Shown: positions 28,662 to 38,715, counted from the first letter of the stretch. The stretch: DNA of 64,000 nt from Cupriavidus alkaliphilus (GCF_900094595.1 NZ_FMAD01000001.1:248001-312000); one strand, 5' to 3'. The notes: a model not told the origin generated them from the sequence alone. Made by a program: numbers and translations.

Positions 28662-28689
28662 AAAAAGCCCCGCTGCAGGGCGGGGCTTT
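28662..28689 (-). terminator. Intrinsic terminator of rpmB-rpmG
   Basis: AAAGCCCCGC/GCGGGGCTTT, a 10-bp stem with loop TGCAGG; on the minus strand it is followed by TTTTTG. It lies about 20 bases after the rpmG stop. Confidence 0.85.
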
Positions 28690-28709
28690 CTGGTGGGAGA
28701 CCGGATCAA

Positions 28710-28880
28710 TTACTTGATCTTGGTTTCCTTGTAAGCGACGTGCTTGCGGGCGACGGGATCGAACTTCATGATCTCCATCTTTTCCGGCATGGTGCGCTTG
28801 TTCTTGGTGGTGGTGTAGAAGTGACCGGTACCTGCGGTCGATTCCAGCTTGATCTTGTCGCGGCCGCCCTTGCTTGCCAT
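28710..28880 (-). CDS. rpmG: 50S ribosomal protein L33
   Basis: L33 is a 56-residue protein of the large ribosomal subunit. It reads [20 protein letters not shown] then [20 protein letters not shown] and ends with [11 protein letters not shown], the standard betaproteobacterial L33. It lacks the CxxC zinc pairs of the C+ paralogue, so it is a C- type. It lies 13 bases downstream of rpmB on the minus strand and precedes a strong terminator. The gene is short and easily overlooked. Confidence 0.96.
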   Translation of the reverse strand: MASKGGRDKIKLESTAGTGHFYTTTKNKRTMPEKMEIMKFDPVARKHVAYKETKIK

Positions 28881-28893
28881 GATGTACTCCTAA

Positions 28894-29127
28894 TTAGACT
28901 TCGCCGCGTGCGCGCAGGTCGGCGAGCACGGAGTCGATGCCTTTCTTGTCGATCAGGCGCAGGCCGGCGTTCGAGACGCGCAGGCTCACCCAGCGGTTTT
29001 CGGATTCAACGAAGAAACGACGATTCTGCAGGTTGGGCAGAAAACGGCGCTTGGTCTTGTTGTTTGCGTGGGAAACGTTGTTGCCGACCATCGGCGCTTT
29101 CCCGGTCACTTGACAGACGCGTGCCAT
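28894..29127 (-). CDS. rpmB: 50S ribosomal protein L28
   Basis: L28 is a 77-residue large-subunit protein. The sequence [33 protein letters not shown] is split here as [12 protein letters not shown] and [18 protein letters not shown], followed by [20 protein letters not shown]. It matches bacterial L28. It is the first gene of the rpmB-rpmG pair; the upstream gap before radC holds its promoter. radC lies upstream on the same strand, the common radC-rpmB-rpmG neighbourhood of proteobacteria, although 190 bases separate them. Confidence 0.96.
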   Translation of the reverse strand: MARVCQVTGKAPMVGNNVSHANNKTKRRFLPNLQNRRFFVESENRWVSLRVSNAGLRLIDKKGIDSVLADLRARGEV

Positions 29128-29317
29128 GAAGCACTCCTAAATCTTCTATTCGTGGACAATGTTCGCAACAGATCAACAAAAGGCGCGCGGGCCCGGACTG
29201 CAGCGGTTGAGACTTCAGCAAAACGGGCATTATAGACCGGATTCCCCCGGCGAATCAATGCTTTCTGTGCTCTGCCGGAGCCGGGTGTTGCGCTCCGGGC
29301 ATGTCGTGGCGTAGGCA

Positions 29318-30010
29318 TCACAGCCCGGGCAGGCGCTCGCAGGATTCCGCCAGCGAGCGGATGTCGTGCCCCGCCACGATGAAGTGGTCGAGCAGCCGCA
29401 CATCGATCAGGTCGAGCGTGCGCGCCAGTTCGCGCGTCAGGTGGATGTCGCTCTGGCTGGGCTCGGTGGTGCCGCGCGGATGGTTGTGGGCGACGATGAT
29501 GCCGGCGGCATTGTGGGCCAGGGCCTGGCGCGCGACCTCGCGCGGATAGACCGAGGTCCGCGTCAGCGTGCCGCGGAACAGCTCCTCGCTGGCGAGCATG
29601 CGGTTGCCCGGATCCAGGAACAGGCACATGAAGACCTCATGCTGCAGCGGTGCCAGGGTCAGGCGCAGGTAGCCGCGCACCGACTCCGGCGAGTCGAAGC
29701 CGGCGGGCAGGCGCAGCGACTCGGCCAGCGCGCGCCGCGCCAGCTCCGGGATGGCCTGCAGCTGGGCGAACTTCGCGGTGCCCATGCCTCGGACGCGGGT
29801 CAGGGCGTTCCCCTCGGCCGCGAACAGGGCGGTCAGCGAGCCAAAGCGGTGCAGCAGCTCGCGTGCCAGGTCCACGGCACTTTTGCCCGCCGCACCCACG
29901 CGCAGCAGGACGGCCAATAGTTCGGCATCAGACAGGGCGGCAGCGCCGCTTTCCAGCAGTTTCTCGCGGGGCCGCTCGCAGGCGGGCCATTTGGCAATGG
30001 TCATGGGCAT
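29318..30010 (-). CDS. radC: RadC family protein with JAMM/MPN+ domain
   Basis: The 230-residue product has an N-terminal UPF0758 helical region with a helix-hairpin-helix (ALTRVRGMGTAKFAQLQAI) and a C-terminal JAMM metalloprotease-like domain. The metal-binding motif reads HNHPRGTTEPSQSD, with the upstream Glu in EVFMCLFLDPGNR. RadC was once thought to be a DNA-repair gene; its true role is unknown. The start could be the ATG at 30010 or the one two codons later at 30004; neither has an outstanding ribosome site. It is divergent from slpA-ispH, with about 97 bp between starts. Confidence 0.92.
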   Translation of the reverse strand: MPMTIAKWPACERPREKLLESGAAALSDAELLAVLLRVGAAGKSAVDLARELLHRFGSLTALFAAEGNALTRVRGMGTAKFAQLQAIPELARRALAESLRLPAGFDSPESVRGYLRLTLAPLQHEVFMCLFLDPGNRMLASEELFRGTLTRTSVYPREVARQALAHNAAGIIVAHNHPRGTTEPSQSDIHLTRELARTLDLIDVRLLDHFIVAGHDIRSLAESCERLPGL

Positions 30011-30106
30011 CCAGGGTAGTCGCGTCGGGAACAGGGCCTGCGGCCCTGGGGCGGCGGGCTAGGGGCCAGTCGAATACAATACGGGTTGTTCCTTGGTTGA
30101 TCACCC

Positions 30107-30595
30107 ATGAATTTGCAAACTTTCGCGTCGGAAGCCGACGGCGGCACGGCTGGCCGCAAGACTGTCCAGGCCGACTCCTTCCTGACCCTGCACTACAGCA
30201 TCGCGCTCGAGAACGGCACCGAGGTCGTCAGCACGTTCGAAGAAAAGCCCGCCACGCTGCTGCTGGGCCAGGGCCAGTTCGCGCCGACGCTCGAGCAGGC
30301 GCTGCTGGGCATGCCCGAAGGCGAGCGCATGACCTACCGGCTGGCGCCGGAGCAGGCCTTCGGCCCGCGCAACGCCGAACTGCTGCAGTGGGTGTCGCTG
30401 GCCACGCTGCGCGAGAACAGCTCGTTCGAAGAGGACTACAGCCCGGGTGACCTGGTCGAGTTCAACGCGCCCGGCGGCGGCAAGTACGCCGGCGTGCTCA
30501 AGGAGATCGGCGAGACCGCCGCGTTGTTCGACTTCAACCATCCGCTGGCTGGGCAGACCATCCTGTTCGACGTGCAGCTGATCGGCATTCTCTGA
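30107..30595 (+). CDS. slpA: FKBP-type peptidyl-prolyl isomerase, SlpA-like
   Basis: The 162-residue product has an FKBP core: [44 protein letters not shown] and [19 protein letters not shown], then a flap-like insert and the C-terminal [23 protein letters not shown]. This is the SlyD/SlpA class, cytoplasmic proline isomerase/chaperones; it has no His-rich C-terminal tail, so it is SlpA/FkpB-like rather than SlyD. The position directly before ispH (35 bases) matches the fkpB-ispH pairing of enterobacteria. TACAAT at 30075 may be its -10 element. Confidence 0.93.
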   Translation: MNLQTFASEADGGTAGRKTVQADSFLTLHYSIALENGTEVVSTFEEKPATLLLGQGQFAPTLEQALLGMPEGERMTYRLAPEQAFGPRNAELLQWVSLATLRENSSFEEDYSPGDLVEFNAPGGGKYAGVLKEIGETAALFDFNHPLAGQTILFDVQLIGIL

Positions 30596-30630
30596 ACGTC
30601 GCCACGTCGAACCTGTCCGGATACCGCAGC

Positions 30631-31596
30631 ATGCCCGACCTGACCCCCGCCCCCGACGCAGAAATCCTGATGGCCCAGCCGCGCGGCTTCTGCGCCGGCG
30701 TGGACCGCGCCATCGAGATCGTCGAGCGCGCGCTCGAGCGCTTCGGCGCCCCCATCTACGTCCGCCATGAAATCGTCCACAACGCCTATGTAGTGGCCGA
30801 CCTGCGCCGCAAGGGCGCGGTGTTCGTGGGCGAGCTCGACGAGGTGCCGGCCGGCGCCACCGTCATCTTCAGCGCCCATGGCGTGTCGCGCGAAGTGCGC
30901 GAAGACGCCGCCCGGCGCGGCCTGCACGTCTTCGATGCGACTTGCCCGCTGGTGACCAAGGTGCATGTCGAAGTCAGCAAGCTGCGCGCGCAGGGCTGCG
31001 AGATCGTGATGATCGGCCATCGCGGCCACCCCGAGGTCGAGGGCACCATGGGCCAGGCCAACGGCGGCATGGTGCTGGTCGAGTCGGTCGGCGATGTCGA
31101 GACGCTGCAGATCGCCGATCCGTCGCGGCTGGCCTACGTCACCCAGACCACGCTGTCGGTGGACGAGACCCGCGAGATCGTGGCCGCGCTCAAGGCCCGC
31201 TTCCCCGAGATCCGCGAGCCCAAGAAGCAGGACATCTGCTATGCCACGCAAAACCGCCAGGACGCGGTGAAGTTCATGGCGCCGCAGGTGGAAGTGGTGA
31301 TCGTGGTCGGCAGTCCCAACAGTTCCAACTCCAACCGCCTGCGCGAGCTGGCCGAGCGCCTGGGCGTGCCGGCCTATATGGTGGACGCGCCCGAGCAGGT
31401 GCGGCCCGAGTGGGTCGCCGGCAAGCGCCGCATCGGCCTGACCGCCGGGGCCTCGGCGCCGGAAGCACTGGCCCAGTCCATCGTCGAGCGCCTGCGCGAA
31501 CTTGGAGCGCGCCAGGTGCGTCCGCTCGACGGCATCGAGGAAAACATGGCGTTCCCGTTGCCGCGCGGGCTGCTGCCCACCAGCGCGGCCGCCTGA
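30631..31596 (+). CDS. ispH: 4-hydroxy-3-methylbut-2-enyl diphosphate reductase
   Basis: IspH performs the last step of the MEP isoprenoid pathway, reducing HMBPP to IPP and DMAPP with a 4Fe-4S cluster. The 321-residue product has the three cluster cysteines at residue 21 ([14 protein letters not shown]), near 105 ([11 protein letters not shown]) and near 203 ([13 protein letters not shown]). The other active-site motifs are [30 protein letters not shown] and [16 protein letters not shown]. It is downstream of slpA on the same strand and is followed by a strong terminator. This is an essential gene in most bacteria that use the MEP pathway. Confidence 0.97.
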   Translation: MPDLTPAPDAEILMAQPRGFCAGVDRAIEIVERALERFGAPIYVRHEIVHNAYVVADLRRKGAVFVGELDEVPAGATVIFSAHGVSREVREDAARRGLHVFDATCPLVTKVHVEVSKLRAQGCEIVMIGHRGHPEVEGTMGQANGGMVLVESVGDVETLQIADPSRLAYVTQTTLSVDETREIVAALKARFPEIREPKKQDICYATQNRQDAVKFMAPQVEVVIVVGSPNSSNSNRLRELAERLGVPAYMVDAPEQVRPEWVAGKRRIGLTAGASAPEALAQSIVERLRELGARQVRPLDGIEENMAFPLPRGLLPTSAAA

Positions 31597-31639
31597 GCGC
31601 GGCGCGGGTTCGCCCGCCGCTTGAATGCCTGGCCTGATA

Positions 31640-31672
31640 AAGGGGCGCCGCTGATGCGGCGCCCCTTTTTGT
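31640..31672 (+). terminator. Intrinsic terminator of slpA-ispH
   Basis: AAGGGGCGCCG/CGGCGCCCCTT, an 11-bp stem followed by a T-run. Confidence 0.93.
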
Positions 31673-31782
31673 TTCTGGCCTCTGCCGACCCGGGAATAAT
31701 GCGCGCTGCTGGTGCCGGGGTGCCCGCGATTCGTGCCGGGCGCTAATCAGGGTAATCCCCGAAGCTGGGGTTTTCCCTATTA

Positions 31783-31920
31783 TGGTGCGGCGCTACATTC
31801 TGCACATTAGAGAGAAGCACCACTCTAGTTAAATGAAACGCCTAATTAATAATGGTGCATTATGGGTGGTGCCGGCGCTGCTTCCTTGCCGCCTGGGGCG
31901 TCGCAGGCACGGTTCTTGTA
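31783..31920 (+). promoter_or_regulatory. AT-rich regulatory region with TGGTGC half-sites and a sigma54-like element
   Basis: Four copies of TGGTGC or its complement lie within 90 bases: 31783 (+), 31817 (GCACCA), 31853 (+) and 31867 (+), in a conspicuously AT-rich patch. TGGTGC is the half-site of NtrC-type enhancers. Downstream, GGCACG-N4-TTGTA (31906-31920) resembles a sigma54 promoter except that the -12 GC is GT. This would place NtrC-like enhancer sites 35-125 bases before a -24/-12 promoter of the liv operon. Confidence 0.4.
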
Positions 31921-32029
31921 AGAAGGAGGGGCGGCCGCGTCATGTGGGCGGGAATTGCCGCAATCTGTGCATTGGGGAAATTCCCTAGCTCAAATGCGCG
32001 GTAAATCGTAAAGGATGTTGCGTCGCGTA

Positions 32030-32057
32030 TTGCATCGACTAAGAAAGGGGATACAAT
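32030..32057 (+). promoter_or_regulatory. Candidate sigma70 promoter of the liv operon
   Basis: TTGCAT (32030-32035), 16-base spacer, TACAAT (32052-32057). Predicted start near 32064, leaving a leader of about 90 bases before the binding-protein gene. Confidence 0.5.
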
Positions 32058-32153
32058 GCGCGCGTTTCAAATTGAAACTAAACAACGGCGGTCCAGGGAA
32101 ACGTCCGGGAGGCGTTGCAAATCCCTGTTTTTGTGAATCCTAGGAGATCACTC

Positions 32154-33365
32154 ATGCAAATCACGTTTGCCAAGATTCTGCCGATCGCGGCCGCAGTGGC
32201 GCTGGTCGCAGCTTGCGGCAAGAAGGAAGAAAAGCCGGCGGATCCGGCCTCTTCGGCGCCGGCGGCAGCGGCTCCCGCAGCGCCTGCGGCCGGTGGCGGC
32301 GAGACCGTCGTCAAGATCGGCCACGCGGCCCCGCTGACCGGCGGCATCGCGCACCTTGGCAAGGACAACGAAAACGGCGCCCGCCTGGCCGTGGAAGAAG
32401 TCAACAAGTCCGGCCTGGAAGTCGGTGGCAAGAAGATCAAGCTGGAACTGGTCGGCGAAGACGATGCCGCCGATCCGAAGACCGGCACCTCCGTGGCGCA
32501 GAAGCTGGTCGACGCCAAGGTCGTGGCCGTGGTCGGCCACCTGAACTCGGGCGTGTCGATCCCGGCGTCGAAGATCTACAGCGATGCCGGCATCGTTCAG
32601 ATCTCGCCGTCGTCGACCAACCCGGACTACACCAAGCAGGGCTTCAAGACCACCTACCGCGTGGTCGCCACCGATGCCCAGCAAGGCCCGGCGCTGGCCA
32701 ACTACGCCGCCAAGACCCTGAACGCCAAGAGCGTGGCGATCGTCGACGACGCCACTGCCTACGGCAAGGGCCTGGCCGACGAGTTCGAGAAGACCGCCAA
32801 GGCGGCCGGCGTGAACGTGGTGGCGCGTGAAGCCACCAACGACAAGGCCACCGACTTCAAGGCCATTCTGACCAAGATCAAGGGCAAGAAGCCGGACGTG
32901 ATCATGTACGGCGGCATGGACGCCACCGGCGGCCCGTTCGCCAAGCAGGCCAAGGAACTGGGCATTGGCGCCAAGATCGTCGGCGGCGATGGCGTCTGTA
33001 CCGACAAGGTGGCCGAGCTGGCCGGCGATGCCGTGACCAACATCATCTGCTCGGAAGCTGGCCTGGCCCTGTCGAAGATGGAGACGGGTGCCGACTTCAA
33101 CAAGCGCTACCAGGCACGCTTCAACGCACCGGTGCAGATCTACGCACCGTTCACGTATGACGCGGTGATGGTCGTCGTCGATGCCATGAAGCGCGCCAAC
33201 TCGGCCGAACCGGCTGCCATCCTGGCTGAAATGCCCAAGACCAACTACAAGGGCGTGATCGGCAACATCGCCTTCGACGAGAAGGGCGACATGAAGGAAG
33301 GCACCATCACGCTGTACGAGTACAAGGACAAGAAGAAGTCCGTCCTCGACGTCGTGAAGATGTAA
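32154..33365 (+). CDS. livK: Branched-chain amino-acid ABC transporter, substrate-binding lipoprotein
   Basis: The 403-residue product is a Leu/Ile/Val-type periplasmic binding protein. Its N-terminus has a lipoprotein signal with lipobox LVAAC (Cys 21), followed by a Pro/Ala linker, so it is membrane-anchored. The mature fold reads KIGHAAPLTGGIAHLGKDNENGARLAVEEVN, split here as KIGHAAPLTGGIAHLG and ENGARLAVEEVNKSG, then VVAVVGHLNSGVSIPASKIY and ISPSSTNPDYTKQGFKTTYR. The ATG at 32154 has TAGGAGA seven bases before it. It is followed by its own terminator and a 212-base gap before livH, which would give more binding protein than permease. The actual ligand (Leu, Ile, Val or other) is not provable from sequence. 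Confidence 0.93.
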   Translation: MQITFAKILPIAAAVALVAACGKKEEKPADPASSAPAAAAPAAPAAGGGETVVKIGHAAPLTGGIAHLGKDNENGARLAVEEVNKSGLEVGGKKIKLELVGEDDAADPKTGTSVAQKLVDAKVVAVVGHLNSGVSIPASKIYSDAGIVQISPSSTNPDYTKQGFKTTYRVVATDAQQGPALANYAAKTLNAKSVAIVDDATAYGKGLADEFEKTAKAAGVNVVAREATNDKATDFKAILTKIKGKKPDVIMYGGMDATGGPFAKQAKELGIGAKIVGGDGVCTDKVAELAGDAVTNIICSEAGLALSKMETGADFNKRYQARFNAPVQIYAPFTYDAVMVVVDAMKRANSAEPAAILAEMPKTNYKGVIGNIAFDEKGDMKEGTITLYEYKDKKKSVLDVVKM

Positions 33366-33387
33366 TCTGGGCTTACCGGCCCATCCG

Positions 33388-33425
33388 AACGGCACCGTGA
33401 GTATTTTGCGGTGCCGTTCTTTTTA
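33388..33425 (+). terminator. Terminator between livK and livH
   Basis: AACGGCACCG/CGGTGCCGTT, a 10-bp stem, then CTTTTTAG. Partial read-through would explain higher livK than livHMGF expression. Confidence 0.85.
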
Positions 33426-33577
33426 GCCTCGCCTAATGTAGAAGCATCCTTACCATGGATGGAGCAGGGCAGGCCGCTCACCAGCAAACCAACCACCGCA
33501 ACGTTACCCATCACACACCATGGTCCCCCCGGCATCCACACCATGCCGTAAGGTCAGGGACTGAAGCAGGAGTTTTC

Positions 33578-34513
33578 ATGGATATCCTTATCCAGCAGAT
33601 CGTGAACGGTCTGGTGCTCGGCAGCATCTATGCGCTGATCGCACTGGGCTACACCATGGTCTACGGCATTCTCGGCATCATCAACTTCGCCCACGGCGAT
33701 GTGCTGATGATCGGCGCGCTGACCGCCCTGTCAGCCATCCTCGGATTGCAAAAGTTCGCTCCCGGCCTGCCTGAATGGCTGACGCTGGTGATCGCCACGC
33801 TGATCGCCATGCCGGTCTGCGCGATCCTGTCGTATTCGATCGAGCGGGTCGCCTACCGGCCCTTGCGCAATGCGCCACGACTGGCCCCGCTGATCACCGC
33901 GATCGGGGTTTCCATCATCCTCCAGACGATGGGCATGCTGATCTGGTCGCGCAACCCGCTGACGTTCCCGCAGCTGCTGCCCTCGGAGCCCATCGACATC
34001 GGCGCCACCGGCGCCACCATCACCGGCAAGGAAATGGTCATCATTGGCCTGGCCGTGATGGTCATGTCGGGCCTGCTTGCGCTGGTGAACCGCACCAAGC
34101 TCGGCCGCGCCATGCGCGCCACCGCCGAGAACCAGAAGGTCGCCGGCCTGATGGGCGTGAACCCCAATTTCGTCATCTCCGCCACCTTCATGATCGGCGC
34201 CACGCTGGCGGCGCTGGCCGGCGTGATGATGGCCACCAACTACGGCAACGCCCACTTCTACATGGGCTTTATCCCGGGCCTGAAGGCGTTCACCGCCGCG
34301 GTGCTGGGCGGCATCGGCAACCTGGCGGGCGCCATGGTCGGCGGCATGCTGCTGGGCCTGATCGAGGCGCTGGGTGCCGGCTATATCGGCGACCTGACCA
34401 ATGGCGTGTTCGGCTCGAACTACCAGGACGTCTTCGCCTTTATCGTACTGATCACTGTGCTCGTCTTCCGTCCGTCCGGCATCATGGGCGAACGCGTGGC
34501 CGACCGCGCCTGA
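33578..34513 (+). CDS. livH: Branched-chain amino-acid ABC transporter permease LivH
   Basis: The 311-residue inner-membrane protein is the LivH permease. It begins MDILIQQIVNGLVLGSIYAL, followed by GYTMVYGILGIINFAHGDVLMIGA (EAA-like part) and about eight membrane helices. The cytoplasmic loop NRTKLGRAMRATAENQKVA is the conserved coupling region with the ATPases. A ribosome site CAGGAG lies just before the ATG at 33578; the upstream frame extension has no support. It is 13 bases before livM, within the livHMGF operon. Confidence 0.95.
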   Translation: MDILIQQIVNGLVLGSIYALIALGYTMVYGILGIINFAHGDVLMIGALTALSAILGLQKFAPGLPEWLTLVIATLIAMPVCAILSYSIERVAYRPLRNAPRLAPLITAIGVSIILQTMGMLIWSRNPLTFPQLLPSEPIDIGATGATITGKEMVIIGLAVMVMSGLLALVNRTKLGRAMRATAENQKVAGLMGVNPNFVISATFMIGATLAALAGVMMATNYGNAHFYMGFIPGLKAFTAAVLGGIGNLAGAMVGGMLLGLIEALGAGYIGDLTNGVFGSNYQDVFAFIVLITVLVFRPSGIMGERVADRA

Positions 34514-34526
34514 GGAGAGCGAATCC

Positions 34527-35684
34527 ATGAATACCCCGATTCCATCCGCAGCCGCCGTCGCCGCACCGTCGAAGGTGCCGGCCAAGACCCTGGCCGCATT
34601 GATTGGCTTTTTGGTGGTTGCGCTGTGCGCGCCGTTTATCGTCCAGACCCTGGGCGGCAACTACTGGGTCCGCGTGCTGGACTTTGCGCTGCTGTACATC
34701 ATGCTGGCGCTGGGCCTGAACATCGTGGTCGGCTTTGCCGGCCTGCTTGACCTGGGCTATATCGCGTTCTACGCGGTGGGCGCCTACATGATGGCGCTGC
34801 TGGGCTCGCCGCACCTGGCGAACCAGTTCGAGTGGATCCAGCAACTGTTCCCCACCGGCATCCACCTGTCTATGTGGTTTGTATTGCCTCTGGCAATCCT
34901 GGTGGCCGCGACCTTTGGCGTATTGCTGGGGGCGCCGACGCTCAAGCTGCGTGGCGACTATCTCGCCATCGTGACGCTGGGCTTCGGCGAGATCATCCGT
35001 ATCTTCATGAACAACCTGGACCGCCCGGTGAACATCACCAATGGTCCCAAGGGGATCACGGCGGTGGACCCGGTGCATATCTTCGGCTTCGACTTCTCGA
35101 AATCGCATGAGATTTTCGGAATGAAGTTCACGCCGGTGTTCATGTACTACTACCTGCTGGTGTTCCTGGTCATCGTGATCGTGTTCGTGTGCCTGCGCCT
35201 GCAGACCTCGCGCATCGGCCGCGCCTGGGTCGCCATCCGCGAGGATGAAATCGCGGCCAAGGCCATGGGCATCAACACCCGCAACATGAAGCTGCTGGCA
35301 TTTGCCATGGGCGCGTCCTTCGGCGGCGCCTCCGGCGCGGTGTTCGGCGCGTTCCAGGGCTTCGTGTCGCCGGAATCGTTCACGCTGTGGGAATCGATCT
35401 ACGTGCTGGCGATCGTGGTGCTGGGCGGCATGGGCCATATCCCGGGCGTGATCCTGGGCGGCGTGCTGCTGGTGGGCTTCCAGGAGCTGCTGCGCGTGGT
35501 GGCCGAGCCGATGCAGACCGGCCTGTTCGGCCATGTGATCGTCGACGCCGAGGTGCTGCGCCAGCTGCTGTTCGGCCTGGCCCTGGTCGGCGTGATGCTG
35601 TACCGCCCGGCAGGCATCTGGCCGTCGCCGCGCAAGGAAGACCGCCCGGTGGTGCGCCGCGCGGGCAATATCGGCCGTCTGTAA
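34527..35684 (+). CDS. livM: Branched-chain amino-acid ABC transporter permease LivM
   Basis: The 385-residue permease is the second membrane subunit. An Ala-rich N-terminal tail precedes about ten membrane helices; the core shows LNIVVGFAGLLDLGYIAFYAVGA and LRGDYLAIVTLGFGEIIRI. A coupling loop LQTSRIGRAWVAIREDEIAAKAMG contacts the ATPases. TGAGGAGA lies before the ATG at 34527. It is 13 bases after livH and 13 before livG, so the genes are translated from one transcript. The C-terminus ends in a basic tail (SPRKEDRPVVRRAGNIGRL). Confidence 0.95.
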   Translation: MNTPIPSAAAVAAPSKVPAKTLAALIGFLVVALCAPFIVQTLGGNYWVRVLDFALLYIMLALGLNIVVGFAGLLDLGYIAFYAVGAYMMALLGSPHLANQFEWIQQLFPTGIHLSMWFVLPLAILVAATFGVLLGAPTLKLRGDYLAIVTLGFGEIIRIFMNNLDRPVNITNGPKGITAVDPVHIFGFDFSKSHEIFGMKFTPVFMYYYLLVFLVIVIVFVCLRLQTSRIGRAWVAIREDEIAAKAMGINTRNMKLLAFAMGASFGGASGAVFGAFQGFVSPESFTLWESIYVLAIVVLGGMGHIPGVILGGVLLVGFQELLRVVAEPMQTGLFGHVIVDAEVLRQLLFGLALVGVMLYRPAGIWPSPRKEDRPVVRRAGNIGRL

Positions 35685-35697
35685 ACCGGAGGAAGGC

Positions 35698-36474
35698 ATG
35701 AGCAACAACGATTTCCTCCTGTCGGTGCAGGGGGTCAACAAGCGTTTCGGCGGCCTGCAGGCCCTGTCCGATGTGGGCCTGCAGATCAAGCCGGGCGAGA
35801 TCTATGGGCTGATCGGCCCCAACGGCGCCGGCAAGACCACGTTCTTCAACGTGATCACCGGCCTCTACACCCCGGATTCGGGCGAGTTCGTGCTGGGCGG
35901 CAAGCCCTACCAGCCGACCGCCGTACATGAGGTGGCCAAGGCCGGCATTGCGCGCACGTTCCAGAACATCCGCCTGTTCGGCGACATGACCGCGCTCGAG
36001 AACGTGATGGTGGGACGCCACGTGCGCTCCAAGGCCGGCGTGTTCGGCGCGATCTTCCGCCCGCCCTCGGTGCGCCGCGAAGAAGAAGGCATCGAAGACA
36101 TGGCGCATGACCTGCTCGACTACGTCGGCATCGGCAAGTACGCCAACTTCACCGCGCGCAACCTGTCGTACGGCCACCAGCGCCGGCTCGAGATCGCGCG
36201 CGCGCTGGCGACCGAGCCCAAGCTGCTGGCGCTGGACGAGCCGGCCGCCGGCATGAACGCGACCGAAAAGGTCGAGCTGCGCGGCCTGCTCGACAAGATC
36301 AAGAACGATGGCAGGACCATCCTGCTGATCGAGCACGACGTGAAGCTGGTGATGGGGCTGTGCAACCGCCTGACGGTGCTGGACTACGGCAAGGTGATTG
36401 CCCAGGGCCTGCCGCACGAGGTGCAGAACAACCCCGCGGTGATCGAGGCCTACCTCGGCACCTCGGCGCACTGA
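35698..36474 (+). CDS. livG: Branched-chain amino-acid ABC transporter ATP-binding protein LivG
   Basis: The 258-residue ATPase energises import. It has Walker A IGPNGAGKTTFFNV (about residues 39-52), the Q-loop at FQNIRLFGDM, signature NLSYGHQRRLEIARAL in place of the usual LSGGQ, which is normal for LivG, and Walker B LLALDEPAAGMN. It follows livM by 13 bases with GGAGGAA as ribosome site. Its stop TGA overlaps a possible ATG (TGATG) for livF at 36474, and the real livF start is probably 18 bases further on. Confidence 0.95.
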   Translation: MSNNDFLLSVQGVNKRFGGLQALSDVGLQIKPGEIYGLIGPNGAGKTTFFNVITGLYTPDSGEFVLGGKPYQPTAVHEVAKAGIARTFQNIRLFGDMTALENVMVGRHVRSKAGVFGAIFRPPSVRREEEGIEDMAHDLLDYVGIGKYANFTARNLSYGHQRRLEIARALATEPKLLALDEPAAGMNATEKVELRGLLDKIKNDGRTILLIEHDVKLVMGLCNRLTVLDYGKVIAQGLPHEVQNNPAVIEAYLGTSAH

Positions 36475-36491
36475 TGGCGGGAGCGGACGTA

Positions 36492-37223
36492 ATGAATCAG
36501 CCTGCAATGAAACAGACAGTACTGAAGATCTCCGGCCTGAAGGTTGCCTACGGCGGCATCCAGGCCGTCAAGGGCATCGACCTCGAAATCCGCGACGGCG
36601 AGCTGGTCACGCTGATCGGCGCCAACGGCGCCGGCAAGACCACCACCATGAAGGCCATCACCGGCCTGCAGGGCTGGGTCGGCGGCGACGTGGAATACAT
36701 GGGCAAGTCGATCAAGGGCGTGCCCAGCTACGCGCTGCTCAAGCAGGGGCTGGCGATGGTGCCGGAAGGCCGCGGCGTGTTCGCGCGCATGACCATCACC
36801 GAGAACCTGCAGATGGGCGCCTACACGCGCAACGACGAGTCCGGCATCAAGGCCGACGTCGAGCGCATGTTCGGCATCTTTCCGCGGCTGAAGGAGCGCG
36901 CCAACCAGCTGGCGGGCACCATGTCCGGCGGCGAGCAGCAGATGCTGGCGATGGCGCGCGCGCTGATGAGCCAGCCCAAGGTGCTGCTGCTGGACGAGCC
37001 GTCGATGGGCCTGTCGCCGATCATGGTGGAGAAGATCTTCGAGGTCGTGCGCGACATCTCGGCGCAGGGCGTGACCGTGCTGCTGGTCGAGCAGAACGCG
37101 CGCCTGGCGCTGCAGGCCGCGCACCGCGGCTACGTGATGGAGTCCGGCCTGATCACCATGAGCGGGGAGGCCAGCCAGATGCTGGACGACCCCAAGGTGC
37201 GGGCCGCCTACCTGGGCGAGTAA
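36492..37223 (+). CDS. livF: Branched-chain amino-acid ABC transporter ATP-binding protein LivF
   Basis: The 243-residue ATPase is the second nucleotide-binding subunit. Walker A is LIGANGAGKTTTMKAI, the signature is AGTMSGGEQQMLAMARALMS, and Walker B is VLLLDEPSMGLSP, followed by the H-loop LLVEQNA. Two ATGs are possible: 36474 (overlapping the livG stop) and 36492, which has GGGAG well placed upstream and is preferred. A third in-frame ATG at 36507 is also possible. The E. coli LivF is 237 residues, which fits. It ends the livHMGF operon. Confidence 0.93.
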   Translation: MNQPAMKQTVLKISGLKVAYGGIQAVKGIDLEIRDGELVTLIGANGAGKTTTMKAITGLQGWVGGDVEYMGKSIKGVPSYALLKQGLAMVPEGRGVFARMTITENLQMGAYTRNDESGIKADVERMFGIFPRLKERANQLAGTMSGGEQQMLAMARALMSQPKVLLLDEPSMGLSPIMVEKIFEVVRDISAQGVTVLLVEQNARLALQAAHRGYVMESGLITMSGEASQMLDDPKVRAAYLGE

Positions 37224-37251
37224 GCGGCGCGCCGCCGCTCCGGTTTTTACA

Positions 37252-37403
37252 CCCCGCCGCTGCAAGAGGGGTGAGGGAGAGGGCGGGCGCTCGCAGGCGC
37301 AAGGCCTTTCCCCTTGCCGCGGGGCCCCGCGCGGGCTGGCTTAGGCCGGCTGCGCGGGTTCTGCGGCGCTGGCCCTCTCCCTCACTCCTCTGCGGCGCGG
37401 ATC
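37252..37403. repeat. Imperfect long inverted repeat between livF and argD
   Basis: The left arm (37252-37284, core GTGAGGGAGAGGGC) and right arm (37372-37400, core GCCCTCTCCCTCACT) are near-perfect complements over about 25 bases, with looser pairing beyond, enclosing about 85 bases rich in GC. It could form a long hairpin in the RNA. It resembles short interspersed repeats; I see no transposase or target duplication. Confidence 0.6.
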
Positions 37404-37420
37404 CCGGATCCGGCCGCAAA

Positions 37421-37453
37421 GCAAAAAGCCTCGCGCAATGCGAGGCTTTTTGC
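37421..37453. terminator. Bidirectional terminator between livF and argD
   Basis: CAAAAAGCCTCGC (37422-37434) pairs with GCGAGGCTTTTTG (37440-37452), with a 5-base loop. T-runs in both directions serve the liv operon and argD. Confidence 0.95.
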
Positions 37454-37474
37454 CGTCTGCGGATACCTGAAGGG

Positions 37475-38662
<1,188 letters not shown>

Positions 38663-38715
38663 GGCGGACTCCAGGGGTCGGCTTTAAACGATGGACGGAC
38701 GGGAGAGGGATCGAA

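Noticed and set aside
33731-34660. Long antisense frames over livH and livM
   Set aside because: Composition is His/Gln/Arg-rich without motifs; the plus strand encodes clear permeases.
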